DNA of 64,000 bases. It comes from Nymphaea colorata. Lineage: Eukaryota > Streptophyta > Magnoliopsida > Nymphaeales > Nymphaeaceae. Within the stretch, counting starts at the first letter, position 1, and the number at the start of each line of letters is the position of its first letter. A model generated the notes under the pieces. The model saw only the letters and a program-made list of their open reading frames with translations, did not search any database and had not been told where the DNA came from. The stretch spans positions 16,857,149-16,921,148 of the forward strand of contig NC_045146.1 in assembly GCF_008831285.2 (NCBI RefSeq), in the 5' to 3' direction. Both the position numbers and the translations under genes were made by a program. Shown here in pieces: positions 48,046 to 61,518 of the stretch.

Positions 48046-49243
48046 ATGGGTTTTCTGAGCAACAACCTCCTCGGCATACTCAACTTCCTGGCGTTCCTTC
48101 TCTCGATTCCCATTCTGGCCGGAGGGATATGGTTAAGCAGGAGCGCCGGCACCGCCTGCGAGGAGTTCCTGGACAAGCCCCTCACCGCCCTCGGCGTCTT
48201 TCTGCTCCTGCTGTCCCTCGCTGGCCTAATCGGCGCTTGCTGCAGGGTCAAAGTGCTCCTCTGGATCTACCTCTTCGTCATGTTCGTCCTCATAGTTTTA
48301 GTGTTCTGTTTCACCGTCTTCGCGCTGGCCGTGACGAACAAAGGCGCCGGCGAGGTGGTTTCCGGCAGGGGATACAAGGATTACCGGCTGGGTGACTATT
48401 CGAACTGGTTGCAGAAGAGGGTGAGCAACGAGGGGAACTGGAAGAGGATCAAAAGCTGCCTTCAGGAGGGCAAGGTCTGCCAGAGCATGGTCGCCGGCGT
48501 TAGCATGCCGCAAGCGCAGTTCTATGCCCAGCACCTCTCGCCCATTCAGGTATTTTATGAAAATTTAAATTGAAGGAGCATTTATTGAATGAATTTAATT
48601 AAGGGCCTGTTTGAATATTGCTGGTGAAGAACACTCCCCACTTATGTTTCAAACACGGGGGGAACCACCAAAAGTTCACATACTTTCTTTCACTCCCTGT
48701 AGATGTCCCCATACTCTTAATCCGAAAATTCACGGTCGGTAGTTGCAAAATAAACTACATGATGATATTAATCAACCGAAGGATTAAGTTGCATATTTTT
48801 TGAATGATCCCCACTATTTGCATTGAGAATATATGATCTGTAAGATTTAAAGCAACAGAAGGTGAAATGCGAGATGCCCTTTAATAGTTAAAGCCAGCTT
48901 TTGTTGAGGGAGTAATTTGGCAGTAGGTGAGTCTGAGATTGTGCGGTTTGTGCAGTCTGGGTGTTGCAAGCCGCCATCCATCTGCAACTTCACCTACAGT
49001 GGTCCGGCCAACTGGACCAAGAGCAACAATTCGTCCGGCGCCTCTGCCGATCCCGACTGTGGGACGTGGAACAACGACCCCAACTCTCTCTGCTTTGATT
49101 GCAACTCCTGCAAGGCCGGCGTGATCGACAACCTGAAGAACCACTGGAAGAAGGTGGCCGTGGTGAACATCGTCTTCCTCATGTTCCTCATCATCGTCTA
49201 CTCCATCGGCTGCTCCGCCTTCCGCGGCAACAGGGGATACTGA
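48046..49243 (+). CDS. Tetraspanin (plant TET family)
   Basis: Two exons, 48046-48549 and 48956-49243, joined in phase 0 at CAG|GTATTT and TGCAG|TCTGGG, give 263 residues. Plant tetraspanins usually have about 260-285 residues and often a single intron. Membrane segments lie at about 9-30, 47-65, 71-95 and 235-256. The large extracellular loop (about 96-234) carries the plant signature GCCKPP (170-175) immediately after the intron. It has further cysteines at 178, 203, 214, 217 and 220 for disulfides, and sequons NFT and NWT. ACCRVKV links segments 2 and 3. These proteins organise membrane microdomains in the plasma membrane and endosomes. It is closest in feel to the TET7/8/9 group, but the exact orthologue is not assigned. 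The ATG is in a good context (ACGATGG) and exon 1 is GC-rich. Confidence 0.95.
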
Positions 49244-49249
49244 CCTTTT

Positions 49250-51700
49250 ACTCCATCAACATTCCTCCTGCTACAGTCTCTTAATTATGGAGGACCAGTG
49301 TGTCTTATTTTCGCGTTTGTACTTCAGAAAAACAAAATTGTCTGTGGCTTAATTGTACAAAACTTTAAGAATCAAACATTTCTTTTCTTTCGAATCTAAT
49401 GCAATGTGATCTCTGTAGTTTAAAGCTTAAACCAAGATATGTATTCCGGCGGGTTTTATTTGAATCGCAAGTAGGATTTTATAGGTATTAAAACGTTTGG
49501 GGGATCTAAAAATTTCATTCCTAGACCAATCAGTTGGATGCCGAAGTTTTTGAACCGTAGACATGACGCCTGTATCACTGTATGGTTAGAATATTGATGA
49601 GCAACTCACAAAGTTGTTACTAAAGTATAACTACTGCACAATACGCTGCATTCGTCGCCATCCTGCCTTCGAACTTACTACGGTTTTTCTCGTCAGATTC
49701 CATCCGTGCATGATAACGTGTACATTCAGATGATGAATTGGAGCTTTCATCTCGATTTTTATTACATTTTGTCATATAGTGAGGCAGTGTACCTGCTCTA
49801 CGAATCTCATTTGTGCACAAGCTGGACATCGACCTCACTGGAATTAAACGGGAGCTTGGTTGCATGGATCTTGGCCGTTGATCTTTCATTTCAAAATGAA
49901 AGATAGAAAACATCAAGGATAAAAAGTAGTAAAATATCATGTCTCATTTTTCTATCAGTCTTTCATCTTACAAAAATCAATGGCGAAGATATTGTTTACA
50001 AGTTTTATGGGTCACTTATCTATATACTCCAAAACTAATGGACATCACTGGACAGTAAGTGTAAGCCATTTGTACCATCAATAATGCACGGTTGCACGGT
50101 TGAGAGAAAAAAACAAAAAAACAAAGAAAAGGGTGATTCAGTTTACACTTTTTTTTTTTTCAACCGTATATCATGAATGAATAGATTCACCATCCATGGA
50201 CTATTGAATGGTGACTCCGACCATGGTTCAAAGTTACCCAATTCACTCATAATAACCATTTGATATATATTTTTTTCTTGTTTTTTTGGGTTTAGTGTGC
50301 TATGACTAGTCAAGGCTGTACAGCTAAAGAAGATGAATGGTTGAGGAAAAAAACAAGAACAAAATGTAAAAATAATATTAAATGATTAAAATGTTCATCA
50401 CTATTTCTCTCGATTTTGGGCAGTGAGGCCGTCAGCAGGTACCCAACCCCACATAGGCTCAAGCTTGGGCCTGAAAAAAAGGCATTGGTATCGGGCCGGT
50501 TCAGGTGGGTTTGATAATTTTTATTAATTTATATATATAATTATAATATTTTATTATAATTAATTATATTTATATATTATTTTATATTAAAATATATATT
50601 TTTAATTTAATCCCGCAGAACCGCCGGATGTCCAGCTTATGAATGCCCTGTCTCCTTGTGAATCACCTAGCCAACTTTGTATAAAGAGATATGATTGGAC
50701 AAATGACAGTGTAAAAAGAATGTGTACTCAGTCTCAATCAGAGTTACTTTATAGGAAATATTTCACCTCTTTCTTTAACTGATGTTAATTTCATTTTTAT
50801 GCTTTAATACTCCTCTAATCTTATTGCCTACAATAATGTAATACCTTAAAATGTTCGCTATTTTGCTTTCATTTTATGCATCATTTCTATGGCCTTTTCA
50901 TCTACCGGTAGCTCTTATCCGGCTACTCGATCGGAGTTCTTCAACTGGTTTCCATCCATCTCGATAACGGAGCCACGAGACGCGGTGCTTCCCTCAAAGT
51001 GGAAGGCTTCGTGGCGTATGACTTTCCCTTGGACGTACATCTGCTTCTTGAGATCGCAATTATGAACGAGATTTAGATGAATATCGATCAAATGCACACT
51101 AGATGACCGGTTATTTTCATATTCCCATAAAACGTTTTGAGGTTAAAACATAAGATGCGTTAGGAAGTTAGGTAAGGTAGAATACTATAAAATGCAAACT
51201 CAGCTTCTAATATTTCTTTATCCTACTTCTTTCCTTCATTCTCTTCCACCCCCCCTTTTTTTTTGTACTTGAAAAAGTTCCTCCCGGCAACTGAAATTCA
51301 CATCATGAGTACATGGCAAGCACGTTGAAGACATAAACTCATGCACATGCAAGAAGTAGTCCAGACACTATTAATATTTATACTTTTAAACTTTGCAAAC
51401 AAAGGTTGGCAAACATTGATTTTCTGTCCCACGAACATTTTGTCTGCAGTAGCCGTACGTAGCTCTCCTTCTACAGACCCCTCTTTGATCGAAATCACTA
51501 CTCTTTCAAAGTGAAAATAACATTAACTATCTCAGTCAAACATGGGTGAACGGAATAGCTAGGCATCTGCAACACTAGGCTCCAACCTCTCCCTCTCATT
51601 TAGAGGGAAACGGATCTGTAAGATCTAGTCCAGAGTCAACATCACCAGAACTTAGAAAGCAAGTCAATGCCGCAATGATCTAAACCATGTCCACATCCTT
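49250..51700. other. Intergenic DNA
   Basis: No gene was recognised. 49881-49904 is a short perfect palindrome (ATCTTTCATT..AATGAAAGAT). 50436-50600 has GGCTCAAGCTTGGGCCTG.. GGGCCGGTTCAGGTGGGT and then a TTATAATATT-rich tail, which looks like another decayed repeat. Confidence 0.45.
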
Positions 51701-51714
51701 TTCATGATCAACAC

Positions 51715-52510
51715 CTACGGGCCCCAACTGTTGTTTAGCTCGCCCATGGAATAATGGCCGTCTTGGTCTTCATGAATAAATTCCACGGCCTTCTCAACGC
51801 AGCCATGTGAAGGTGCAGATGTTGAAGATGATGGCTGGCCTACAGATGGGAGCTTCGAGAGAAGGGCCTCAAGGCTGTTCATGGAGGGCAGAATTTCGTG
51901 ATCTTGAGCAGCAAAGCTTGTATGCTCGCTTGGAATATTGCGAAATATTCCAGAGTAGCTGTGGAGTTGATTTTCTATGGGTAAAGATACAAGCGGTGCA
52001 GTTCCTGTTGCGTAACTAAGAGAGGGAGGGTGTGGCAGAAGGACTCCCGGTATGCTTTGCAGGTAGATGAGACTTCTTCTTATGCGAGAAATGAAGTCTG
52101 AATCTTCAAGTACCTGAGTGAAAAAGGAAAGAAATTATGAGGCTGTTGATTGAGCTAAGCAGGAAGCACATGCAATATTGAAGCGCCATTGATCCGCCAT
52201 CACCTTTGAAAGCGATCCTAACTGAAGTACTCCTCCTCCTACTGAGACCAAGGCAATTGTCTGCAAACAACGAGAAATAATTATTCTCTCTTGGTAGATA
52301 TAAGTGATCACCTCATTTTCGTTAAAGATCTTTACCTGAATTCCGGCCTGAAACTGTGCTTCCCATGATCTTGGTAGCTGTAATTATCAGAAAGTGGTTA
52401 GCTATCTAGAATTGGATTGAAAATGGAAAAGCATTGCAACACCAATTTGAATTTGATTTAGTGTGGAACCTATGACCGGCAATAGAACACACACACACAC
52501 ACACGCACAG

Positions 52511-52555
<45 letters not shown>

Positions 52556-53597
52556 CTCGACATTACTAACAAAAACTCCTATCCTGGAGAGGGAGGGAGT
52601 TCAATTTACTGACTGAGTCAGCTAAATTATGGCGCAGATCACAGAAAATCCACTTTTCGCTGTTATTTGCAGCAACTCTTCCAATCAATCTGCAATGTTT
52701 GTAGGTGTAAGAAAACAAGTCTGATAAAATTAAAGGTTATGCACACATACTGCATGAATCATGGGATTCTTTTACCCGTCTTCAAGGTTATAGATTTCAT
52801 GTGCCATTCTGAAAAAAAGCCTCGGCTCTAAACTTGAACTTTTGGTCATGCCGCTGGAGAAATTGCAGAATCCATCTTCCCACACCAAAATCCTTAGGAA
52901 AAAATACAATCAATAGCATTAACGAATAAGTGATTGCAATCAGAAACTGATTTCTTTCTTCTTGGATCTCACGGTCGCGAGTTGTTTTCGTCAAATTAAC
53001 CTTAGAAAAGTGACATGTTCCGGCCATCTTGTGAAGATTTACATTTCAATCTCTAGAACTTGAGTTGCATGAAAAATTATCGAACAATTAAGAAAAAGTA
53101 GAAGAATCTTCAATACCAAGCAAGGCCATATACGTCAATTTGTTGAAAGAATATGATCAGATGATTTGCTTAAAAATAACAGAGGCCAAAAGATCAGTTG
53201 AAGTTAGGAAGATGATCTAAGTGATAAGGTACGGCTTCACATATAAAGGCAAAGCTGTTATTGAACAGATAAAACCATTAAAACAACAGCATTAGTACTG
53301 GGATGGGAACTACTTACCAGTTTCTTTGGCTTCCTCTAGACATACGATGACTTCCTCCATCTTCATCCCACCTACAGAAGTGATATGAAGAGACCAGTGA
53401 AACAAGTGCAATCTGATTGCTTATTTTGCAAGAGTTGAGTGCATTTCTTACTTGGGTGGTGGATAATATCTGGGCAGGATCCTCCAGAAAACTGCGTAGA
53501 TCCAGTCAGAGTTTCCCTGTGTACATATGCTTCTAAGGGACTGCTGTAGAAGGTGTGCTGCAGAAAATGGAGAAACTACAAACTTCTCTTCATCCAT
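51715..53597 (-). CDS. bHLH-MYC N-terminal-domain protein lacking a bHLH region
   Basis: Rebuilt from splice sites. Exons 5' to 3': 53597-53452, 53371-53318, 52892-52776, 52689-52614, 52377-52336, 52260-52204, 52113-51715. Every junction is GT-AG and in phase, giving 296 residues ending at TAG (51715-51717). The N-terminal half matches the bHLH-MYC/R2R3-MYB N-terminal domain: LLQQSLRSICTQG, SDWIYAVFWRILPRYYPPPKW, NWILVWEDGFCNF, WIFCDL, PRSWEAQFQAGIQTIALV, GGGVLQLGSLSK, and SIPGVLLPHP. Arabidopsis relatives are small proteins often mislabelled 'WNK kinase-related'; they share this domain with LHW-type factors but have no DNA-binding helix-loop-helix. Consistent with that, the last ~115 residues are Ser/Pro-rich with no basic helix. 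Likely a nuclear or cytosolic protein-interaction factor (inference). Intron 4 contains (CA)n and (GA)n microsatellites. Confidence 0.9.
52486..52550. repeat. (CA)n-(GA)n compound microsatellite in intron 4 of the bHLH-MYC_N gene
   Basis: A CA run at 52486-52508 is followed by a GA run of about 20 units to 52550, about 60 bp from the exon 4 donor. Confidence 0.95.
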
Positions 53598-53599
53598 GA

Positions 53600-54369
53600 T
53601 CACTTCTATCTTAATGGATGTTTCTTTTTTATTTTCTTATGGGAAATAGTTACTCATACGAACCACTGTGAGGACTGGAGACCTAAATATACTCCACCAT
53701 CATCTACCAGCCATAAATACGATCAACATCTCGACAACAACACGAAACAGATCCATGAACGCCACCCCTACCTTACAGAGCAGATCAGTGATTCTTCCTC
53801 GACTAATTAATATCTACCTGCTATATACCCCAAGAACCAATATCAACAATGTAAAAGCTCCATGGTGCCTCCTCAGCTCCTGCATTTCATAGCCAAAACG
53901 TTTCCTTCTGCAACTAATTAGTCTTCTTACCAACCACATCTTGCTCTAAGTGCATAAACCCACCTTTAAATAACCAAATTGCAGACAGGTAGGAATTCAC
54001 ATGTGAATAATTGCACTTCCATTTTTGTTTTGGCAGTTCCTTCCACTGGATGCTTCCTTTTCTGTGTACTGACTGCCCTGCTTTCACTTTTATCACCCAT
54101 GGCCTTTGCCTTTTCTTTTTTATCTCTTTTTGTTGTTGTGATTGCCATCATTTGAGTATAGCTGTTGGTTTGAAAATCAACTTGGAAGATATATGTTTCA
54201 GATGCAGTATGCTGACACCATGCTGGCCGTTTTTGTTGAAAAACCCATCATCTCCAGGTGTAAGCCACCATCCATACTTGGACCACCAATTATAGCTAGG
54301 CTAAGATTTTTCTAATAATTGTACCTAATTGATCTACAGTTCTTAAATCGGCAACACCGACACACGCAC

Positions 54370-54405
<36 letters not shown>

Positions 54406-57400
54406 GTGTGTGTGTGTGTGTGTAATAATTGGATTTGGACCTTTGAACTTAGCTATAGTTTCAAAATGGCTTACTAGTCCAAGCCCATCTACCTTATATT
54501 TACATGTGAAAGGGGTCAGATCACTGTTTGAAATAGTTTGCAAGATAATATCCTGAATCTGGAATAAACGGATGAAGGAAGAGATTTGGGCATCTTTGAT
54601 CCATTTGGATGAGGCCCAAAATGGAGGTGCTTGATTAAATTGTTAAACAAAACCATGTCCCTGTTTGATTGGTCATGAATGGCATTGCGTCAGTGTATTC
54701 CAATACTTCAAATTGGGCCAATAGCGTTAGCTTCCGACTAGATCTCTGACGCTGACAGATGTTAAGATATATTGAAATCATTATTCTTGGGACCAGCTCT
54801 TTTACATTCTGGAGATTCGTCAATGAAATAATTTGCATAGGCTTTAGGCAGAGAAGGTGGTACAGGAAATCAACTCTCTCACTCTCTCTCTCTCTCATTG
54901 GCGAAGGACGCATGATATTATAGTACCAAGAAATGGAGAGCGCCGATCAAAAGGAAAAATAATCGAGAGTGGTAGATAGCTTGATATCATAGCAGGGAAG
55001 AAGGGGAAGGTCGGATCAGAATTCTGCAGGGGCTCTGCTAGCCTGACGTACACCACAAGAACAAACGCTGTTTGGCCATGGCCTCTCTGCTGCCTATCCA
55101 TTTCTTATCATAGGCTCTACCTTTTGAAAAAGATGGATGAAAAAGAAATACAAAATGTACAAAAGGCCGGCTAATAATTCACTCCATGATGTTGGCCTCA
55201 CACCCTTCACCATCTGAATACTCAGCGACTAGCATCTTCTCGCTACACCTGAAGGCTCAGCAGCTAGCTAGATGGTACCTCTCTCTCTCAATATCTTGCT
55301 TGGCATCAGCGTCAGCATCAAAAGAAGCTACGGGAGGCGAGGGGTCCGCATCCCTAAACAGAGCCACTATGCAGAAGTATAACTACGTAATCTTTGATCG
55401 TCAAGCATGCTGAGATCAATATAATGTAGAAGTATAACTACGTAATCTTCACTGTCTATCAAATTCCTTTGGAGAATCTGTCCATATTTCTTTTGTTTAG
55501 AAGACTTACATTTGTACAATCGCTACCATGAAAAGCTATTGCCTATGCCAACAGACAATATCAAATTCTAACTACAGTTTGTTGGGAAGAAAATGCTTTA
55601 AATTAAGAAAAGGAAAAGCTTATAGGGAAGGAACAATCCCATACTAACAAACTCATTATAAACTAAGTTAACAGCATATAGTTAATAACTAAAGCAAGAT
55701 AAGAAAATCCTAATGCTAAATGAATCTCAAACAGGATGCAGATGATCCAAATAACAAACCTAAACCAAATCTTGGTCCCATATCTCAAATAATAGATCAC
55801 CAAATCAAATCAAGTCAATCCACTCTTCATCTTCATCTTTATAATGTGATTGGACGAAATACTTGAGCAGTCACATTGCATTTTTGACACAATAAAGAAA
55901 GGAGCAAAAAACTTGATTCAAACATCTTAATTCGCACAACTGCACCCAAACCGAACTGAATCCTTCTGCTCAGAATTCCTTCATATTGCATGACGCCTTG
56001 GAAGTTGAAATTCGGGTTCGGCTCGGTCAGGCTGGGCTTGAAATGGGGGAACGTATGAGATTCCACCTCGCTGGATGGGAAATCCCTTGCGCAGAGGAGA
56101 CTAGTGCACAGAGAAGAGAGAAGAGAAGAAGTTGTACTGAAGCATGTGGGAGCCTGAGAATCGGTACTCGATCGGTGGATGGAAGGAAGCATGGATTGTG
56201 GTCATCCATCCATCCATCTTATCTGATGTACGGCTCCCCATGTCCTTGAAAGGTGCCATTTATACGACGTCAGAGGAGAAATCTTTATTCACGAAAAGTT
56301 GATGTATATGCAAAGGGAGAGCTTTCAGGGAAAGGTTCTTTTCAAATCCAGCTTCCCTTATACATTGTGATTCACAAATTAACCGATTTCTGACGTCTGC
56401 ACTTTTTAAAGTAAATTCCACGCTTTTCTCACTCTAACCACAACGAAGGTGATGCACTCAACAGAACAGGCATCTGAATTCTATGAAATCGGCCGCTTTC
56501 TTTCTTTTGTTAAGGTGCTTGCTTTAGTTTCTAAACATTGACAAATTTAATCACGAAATTCAGTTTCGAGTTCTTAGAGATGAGACAATTATAAGAATCG
56601 CCAACGAGGCAGGGTTGAATATATCAATGAAAATGCCAATAAGTCTGACATGAATTTTAAAAGACCCTCAGCAGCTGATGTTAGAACCATCGATTTGGTG
56701 TGTGGCAAAAGATGCATATTTAACTGCTGTTCAGAAAACTAAACATCTTAACTCTGACTTAAGATCAATCATCATTTTGCTTGTTAATACTACCAAAAAT
56801 TTTGATCTAAAGTACGAGAAGAAGGAGTTTGATCATAACTGACACTTTAATGTGGACGTTGTTAAGACTGACTTTCATCCACGGCTGTTGATCCACGCGT
56901 CGATAATACCATGTTTTTTTGTAATATAGATCGATATATTCAGATCTTGAGGATCTAAAATGAGGATAAGCATACGGGATGTAAAGCGCCGTTGGTGAAA
57001 GTAACTGCTTTTAACACCGTCTCCTACTAATTAGATGCAAATCCGGTCTGCGACGCAATAGATCGTTACCTGCATGCAAGGCATCTTGGGAGCATAGGAG
57101 AGCTATTTAATGACGGGAAGAAAATGCGCGGGAGTAATCTTCACATTTACTGACGTTTGGCAGGAAACGTTACCAACTCACTACGAAAAGGCTGGCGCTT
57201 GTAAAATCAGACCTCTTTCACATGCATGCGCACCTCAAGAAAGTTGCGGCTGCGAGTTGATAACGCTTCTCATGCCCAGACTAACTTCGGAATATGGAAG
57301 ACATGGCATTGTCTCTTTATGAAGGTGGCCATGGGAGAAGTAAATGACGGAGAACTTAAAGAGAATGACCACGGTGCAAGTGTGAAGCCTGTAAGGTCCT

Positions 57401-57480
57401 TTATGGAGATGCTAATTCTCTGTTTTTTAAAGAGATCGACAAAACTCGTGGAGTTGAAAGGGCGCGCCTCGAGAGTGCTG
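53600..57480. other. Gene-poor intergenic DNA
   Basis: Open frames near 54011, 55186, 55839 and 57226 show no signal peptide, domain or splice support convincing enough to call a gene. Short duplications are present (AGAAGTATAACTACGTAATCTT near 55373 and 55428). Confidence 0.45.
54361..54422. repeat. Palindromic (CA)n-(TA)n-(TG)n microsatellite
   Basis: CA repeats pass through TATATATA directly into TG repeats, so the whole 60-bp tract is close to a perfect palindrome able to form a cruciform. Confidence 0.95.
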
Positions 57481-60447
57481 TAAATGCTATTCGTTAAGTA
57501 CTTTCAAAATATTATTTTGTAAGTCTATGCTTTGTCGTTCCATATGACTCCCACCCTCCCACATTACTCTTGGAAATGGCTTCATTCATATCATGTCCTT
57601 AATTTACGATATCCGTATGATCGTATTTCCAAATCGCTTATACTGTTTACTTTGGATATCATTCAAGATTAAGTTGAACTTATTAACATTGCATTTTCCT
57701 TATTTTCATTAATCAGAAGAGGAATATTAGATAATAAGTCTAGGATTGTGAGTTAAAATCCTTCACCACCCAATGTATTGCATTTGACATATGATTAAGC
57801 ACAATGCCCGATGCATTGTGTCGAGTGGTGTACCGTAAGAGGCCGGAGGATTTATACATCCGGAGGATTTATACATTGAACCTGACTATTTCATACTTTA
57901 GTTTATTGGGCCGGTCAACTATGGCCAACGTAACGGGTGACAGTGTGAATTCAAGTTAAAATTGTCATCAACTAAATATAAGATAAAGAAGAGAGGGATC
58001 TGAATATTCGATTCCCGTATGACATAAAAATATGAGCAGCTCAAAGTGGAAAACAAATAGCAAGGGCAATCGTGCACTACATGGATAGTTGGCAAGCACG
58101 ACTAGTTGTTTTCTTGACTGCAGTGCCCACCTTTTGTCAAAGATGACAACTGAAAAGGGATATGGGCGACGATTTTTCATAAATTATGTACTATCTTTTT
58201 GGTGTACAGTTGTAAGTTATGACACACTTGAGCATTTTATTTACATAGACATGATCATATATATATCTTGAAACTTCCAGGCAAAGAAAGAAAAGGAGAT
58301 AGCGGCAGCGACCGTGCTTTTCCAAACTTAGGCAAGCAATCACTTGGCAGGGTGATGCATGGAAGGAAGGTTGAGATTGGAGTTCTCCAGTAATTACCTG
58401 TGAAATTATGATCCTTACGCGGTGGAATTAATGACTAAAGCTACTGTGTAGATGTCACAGAGTTGATGAGACGGAATCGGACTAAAAGTCGAAACATGAG
58501 AACAGGATCAGGTGCTTCAGTATGAACTATATGCGGCTGTCTTTACTGTTGAATCAAGAACCAAAATGTTACACTGTTAGATCTGTGCTTATAAAAGTTC
58601 AGTGACGATAAAAAGTTGCATGTGGTAAGATGCAATTTCTTCGCCAAAAAGGATTTTGTCTATTAATTTGATTAGAAGATTTGAGTTGAAAGATCGGGTG
58701 ATTAAAAGGTTTGGCGCCAGCAGTTTTCTTCTTGGAAAAAACAAGAAAGAAAGAGGTGCAATCGAGTTGGATCTTGAATCGAAGACACATGCCTATGACT
58801 TAGTTATGAACATGTGACAGGAAGAAATATAAGACCATTGTGCTTCTATGTTACCACCAAAGTCGTAAATTAAGTAATGAACTAAATGTTTTCTTATTTT
58901 AGTATGCAACTTTTTTACCTGGGCTAGACCCTTCACCTTAATCCCGTTTGTATGAAGGCCTGCAGGGTATTGAAGTCTTATTTTTCTTCAAAATATATGT
59001 TCATTTAGGGCAGGACCAGAAACTTCATTAAGGGTTTGTCCCTAGTTGATCAGAATTGCAGGAGGCTCGTACAGGTTTTATATGATTTCAAATATAAGAA
59101 TTTTGTTTGTCTTTGTTCAAGGCCCTCCCTTCTGCCCGTTTCACTAGGACTACCCATCTAATCTTGATTTACTTGCGGGTCTGACTCACGCATGAAGCCC
59201 CACCAATTTCAGAAACATGTCCTATTATGTTGAAAAAAGAATTATAAACCCTAAAATCCAAGGTGGGCACAGCCATGGAAGGTCATATTGGCATATTGAA
59301 AACTGGTGATGACCTCAACACATCAGTGTTGCCTATTGCAAAATAAAATCTTAACATGCTTAAGGGTTACAAGTGGTTTCATTATTTTCAATATATATAT
59401 ATATATATATATATAACCAAGACATTTTTATACAAAATTTCGATTTTGTTGTGAGCCTAATGGCCCATGGTGTATGTCTGAATTGGTTTGGTGATCAAAG
59501 AACATACCTAAGCTATGCATATTGTTGAAAATTTGCCAATGTTTCAGCATAGTTAACAAAAGGATCCAAAAGTTGATTACAATGTTGCTTTTGCAGCAAA
59601 ATTACGCCTTGTATGTGCAAAAGAATATCGTTCTTAATGGAACAGAATTTCGACCATTTGGTCCTTGAACTTGGTATAGGTGCTTATAATAAACTGAAGA
59701 TGCATCATGGGTTCAAGGTCCCAAACAGAATGGCGTTATAATAAAGGCTGTGAATCGGTGAATTAATTTGTTCCGAATTGACTTTTAGATTGAGAAAATC
59801 ATGGCTTCATGGGCGTCCAGATTAAGCCACAATCAAAATTTAGGCCATACTTATGATGGACCAAGTTTAATTTGATCAAGTCCGAACCAAAAGTGCTATA
59901 AATTGGGACATTAATTAACTGAGACAATCAGAATTCATAAAATTAGTCAGATTTGATAAGAAAATCCATATTCGGATCTCGCTATCAAATCTGACTGGCC
60001 ACTGTTTCTGAGGATATCTGAACCACATTACAATTAATATATCTGAATTTGAATCCGCGGGAGTTTGGCTCTGGTTCTGATTAAGCAATATCGATATATT
60101 ATTACTCAGATACGGGAGATAGTTGTATGTGGGTTCAGATCCGATCCATGTACATCCCTACATGGACGGGTGTCATATCGGTGGTTCAGATTAAGGATCC
60201 ACACTTAGTAAATTATTAACCGTCCTCCTCTTGGAGCGATCTAGGTCCTGTCTATGGAATCTCCTATCATTTTACTTAATTATTCAGCTGCACTAGTCAT
60301 TAGGAGTAGGGCTGTAAGCGTTAGAACTCTCTTTTGCATGTGGATCTGACCTAGTTGGAACTAACTGGATCCGTGCTAACTGGATATAAAATTGGACCCA
60401 GATCCTAGCATGACATGTTCTTTTTCTGGGCGAGCGGATCCATAGCT
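57481..60447. other. Intergenic DNA with decayed repeat text
   Basis: There is a 17-18-bp tandem duplication (CCGGAGGATTTATACAT, around 57843-57878), a (TA)n near 59391-59414, and GATTCAGATATCTGAATTTGAATCC-type permuted text at about 59940-60170. No gene was recognised. Confidence 0.45.
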
Positions 60448-60632
60448 CGGAAAAGAAGCCGGAAGGCCCCCCCATTTCCCTTGCCTCCGAAGTTTTTGGC
60501 TGCATCGGGGCCTGATGGGCACTGGGTTGCTTTCACCTTGACGAGCACCCTCACCCTTTCGCGTCTAGGTGCGTCTAGGTAGAATAGCGTCCACTTAAAT
60601 CAAAATGGGGATGCAGTGGAACATGTTATGGC
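60448..60632 (-). mobile_element. Degraded second copy of the SINE
   Basis: The left end GAAGCCGGAAGGCCCCCCCATTTCCC.. parallels GAAAAAAGCCCAAAGGCCCCCCCATTCC.. of the element at 15545. The right end carries AACATGTTATGGC, like CTATGTTATGCCCC there. The middle, including the B box, is not conserved. The orientation and approximate length match the first copy. Confidence 0.45.
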
Positions 60633-61210
60633 ACTTGAGGCCCCTAGACTGGCATTTTGCAAGCATAAAAGTCACTACTATCAACTTATGTGAAGACGAT
60701 TTCCACAACTGAAAGTTTACAGCCAGTCTTATTTTCAGGCACATGATATTCACAGCTATGAATCCAAACGCATCTAAAACACAAGAAGTATATTATAGAA
60801 TTGTCTCAAAAACTTTTATTCATATCTAGAATTGCTGTCGAAATGCATAATGCGATTGCACAATTTGAAAGTATTGGGTTTATAAGCGTGGGCAATTTTT
60901 CATGATCAATTGTTAAGAAAGAGATACTGAGATGGCATGCACCGTGCGAGTAGGACGTAGATGATGCCTATTCTCAATGAAAACCTAATAAAGTTGTAGA
61001 TTGTAGATCAGCTCGTTAAGTCCTACAGGTGTGAAAAAAAAAAGGAAAGAAAGTGGAAACTCTACTTCCTGAGTTCAAATGCTAATCTCACTGCTTCTAA
61101 CAATGATCCACACCAGTTTCATGTCTTTCTCTATCTCTCTCTCTCTCTCTTTTTTTTTTTTTTTGCTAATACCTAAACTTTCATTTGCATTCAAATGGCG
61201 TTTATTCGTG
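60633..61210. other. Intergenic DNA
   Basis: Nothing coding was recognised. A (CT)n followed by poly-T lies near 61131-61164. Confidence 0.45.
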
Positions 61211-61518
61211 CAACCGTCCGTTGCTGTTTCCATTTTTTTTTAAATTCTCTTAATTTTGTTTTTCATGCATGAATTCATTTGATTACTTTACATTATTCTT
61301 TTTATTTTACATAAAAGATAATTACTAAACGACATGTGATGATACATGTCCGGTAATTTGTTGTCAACCGTCCGTTGCTGTTTCCATTTTTTTTTAAATT
61401 CTCTTAATTTTGTTTTTCATGCATGAATTCATTTGATTACTTTACATTATTCTTTTTATTTTACATAAAAGATAATTACTAAACGACATGTGATGATACA
61501 TGTCCGGTAATTTGTTGT
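61211..61518. repeat. Perfect 154-bp tandem duplication
   Basis: Copy 1 is 61211-61364 and copy 2 is 61365-61518; each begins CAACCGTCCGTTGCTG and ends GGTAATTTGTTGT. I compared the copies along their full length, including the nine-T run, and found no difference. Confidence 0.95.

Noticed and set aside
48874-49144. Minus-strand open frame over tetraspanin exon 2
   Set aside because: It is a composition shadow of the tetraspanin coding exon.
55270-55380. Minus-strand peptide-like text (RDADPSPPVASFDADADAK...)
   Set aside because: The frame is closed just upstream by a stop, with no start codon or usable splice acceptor.
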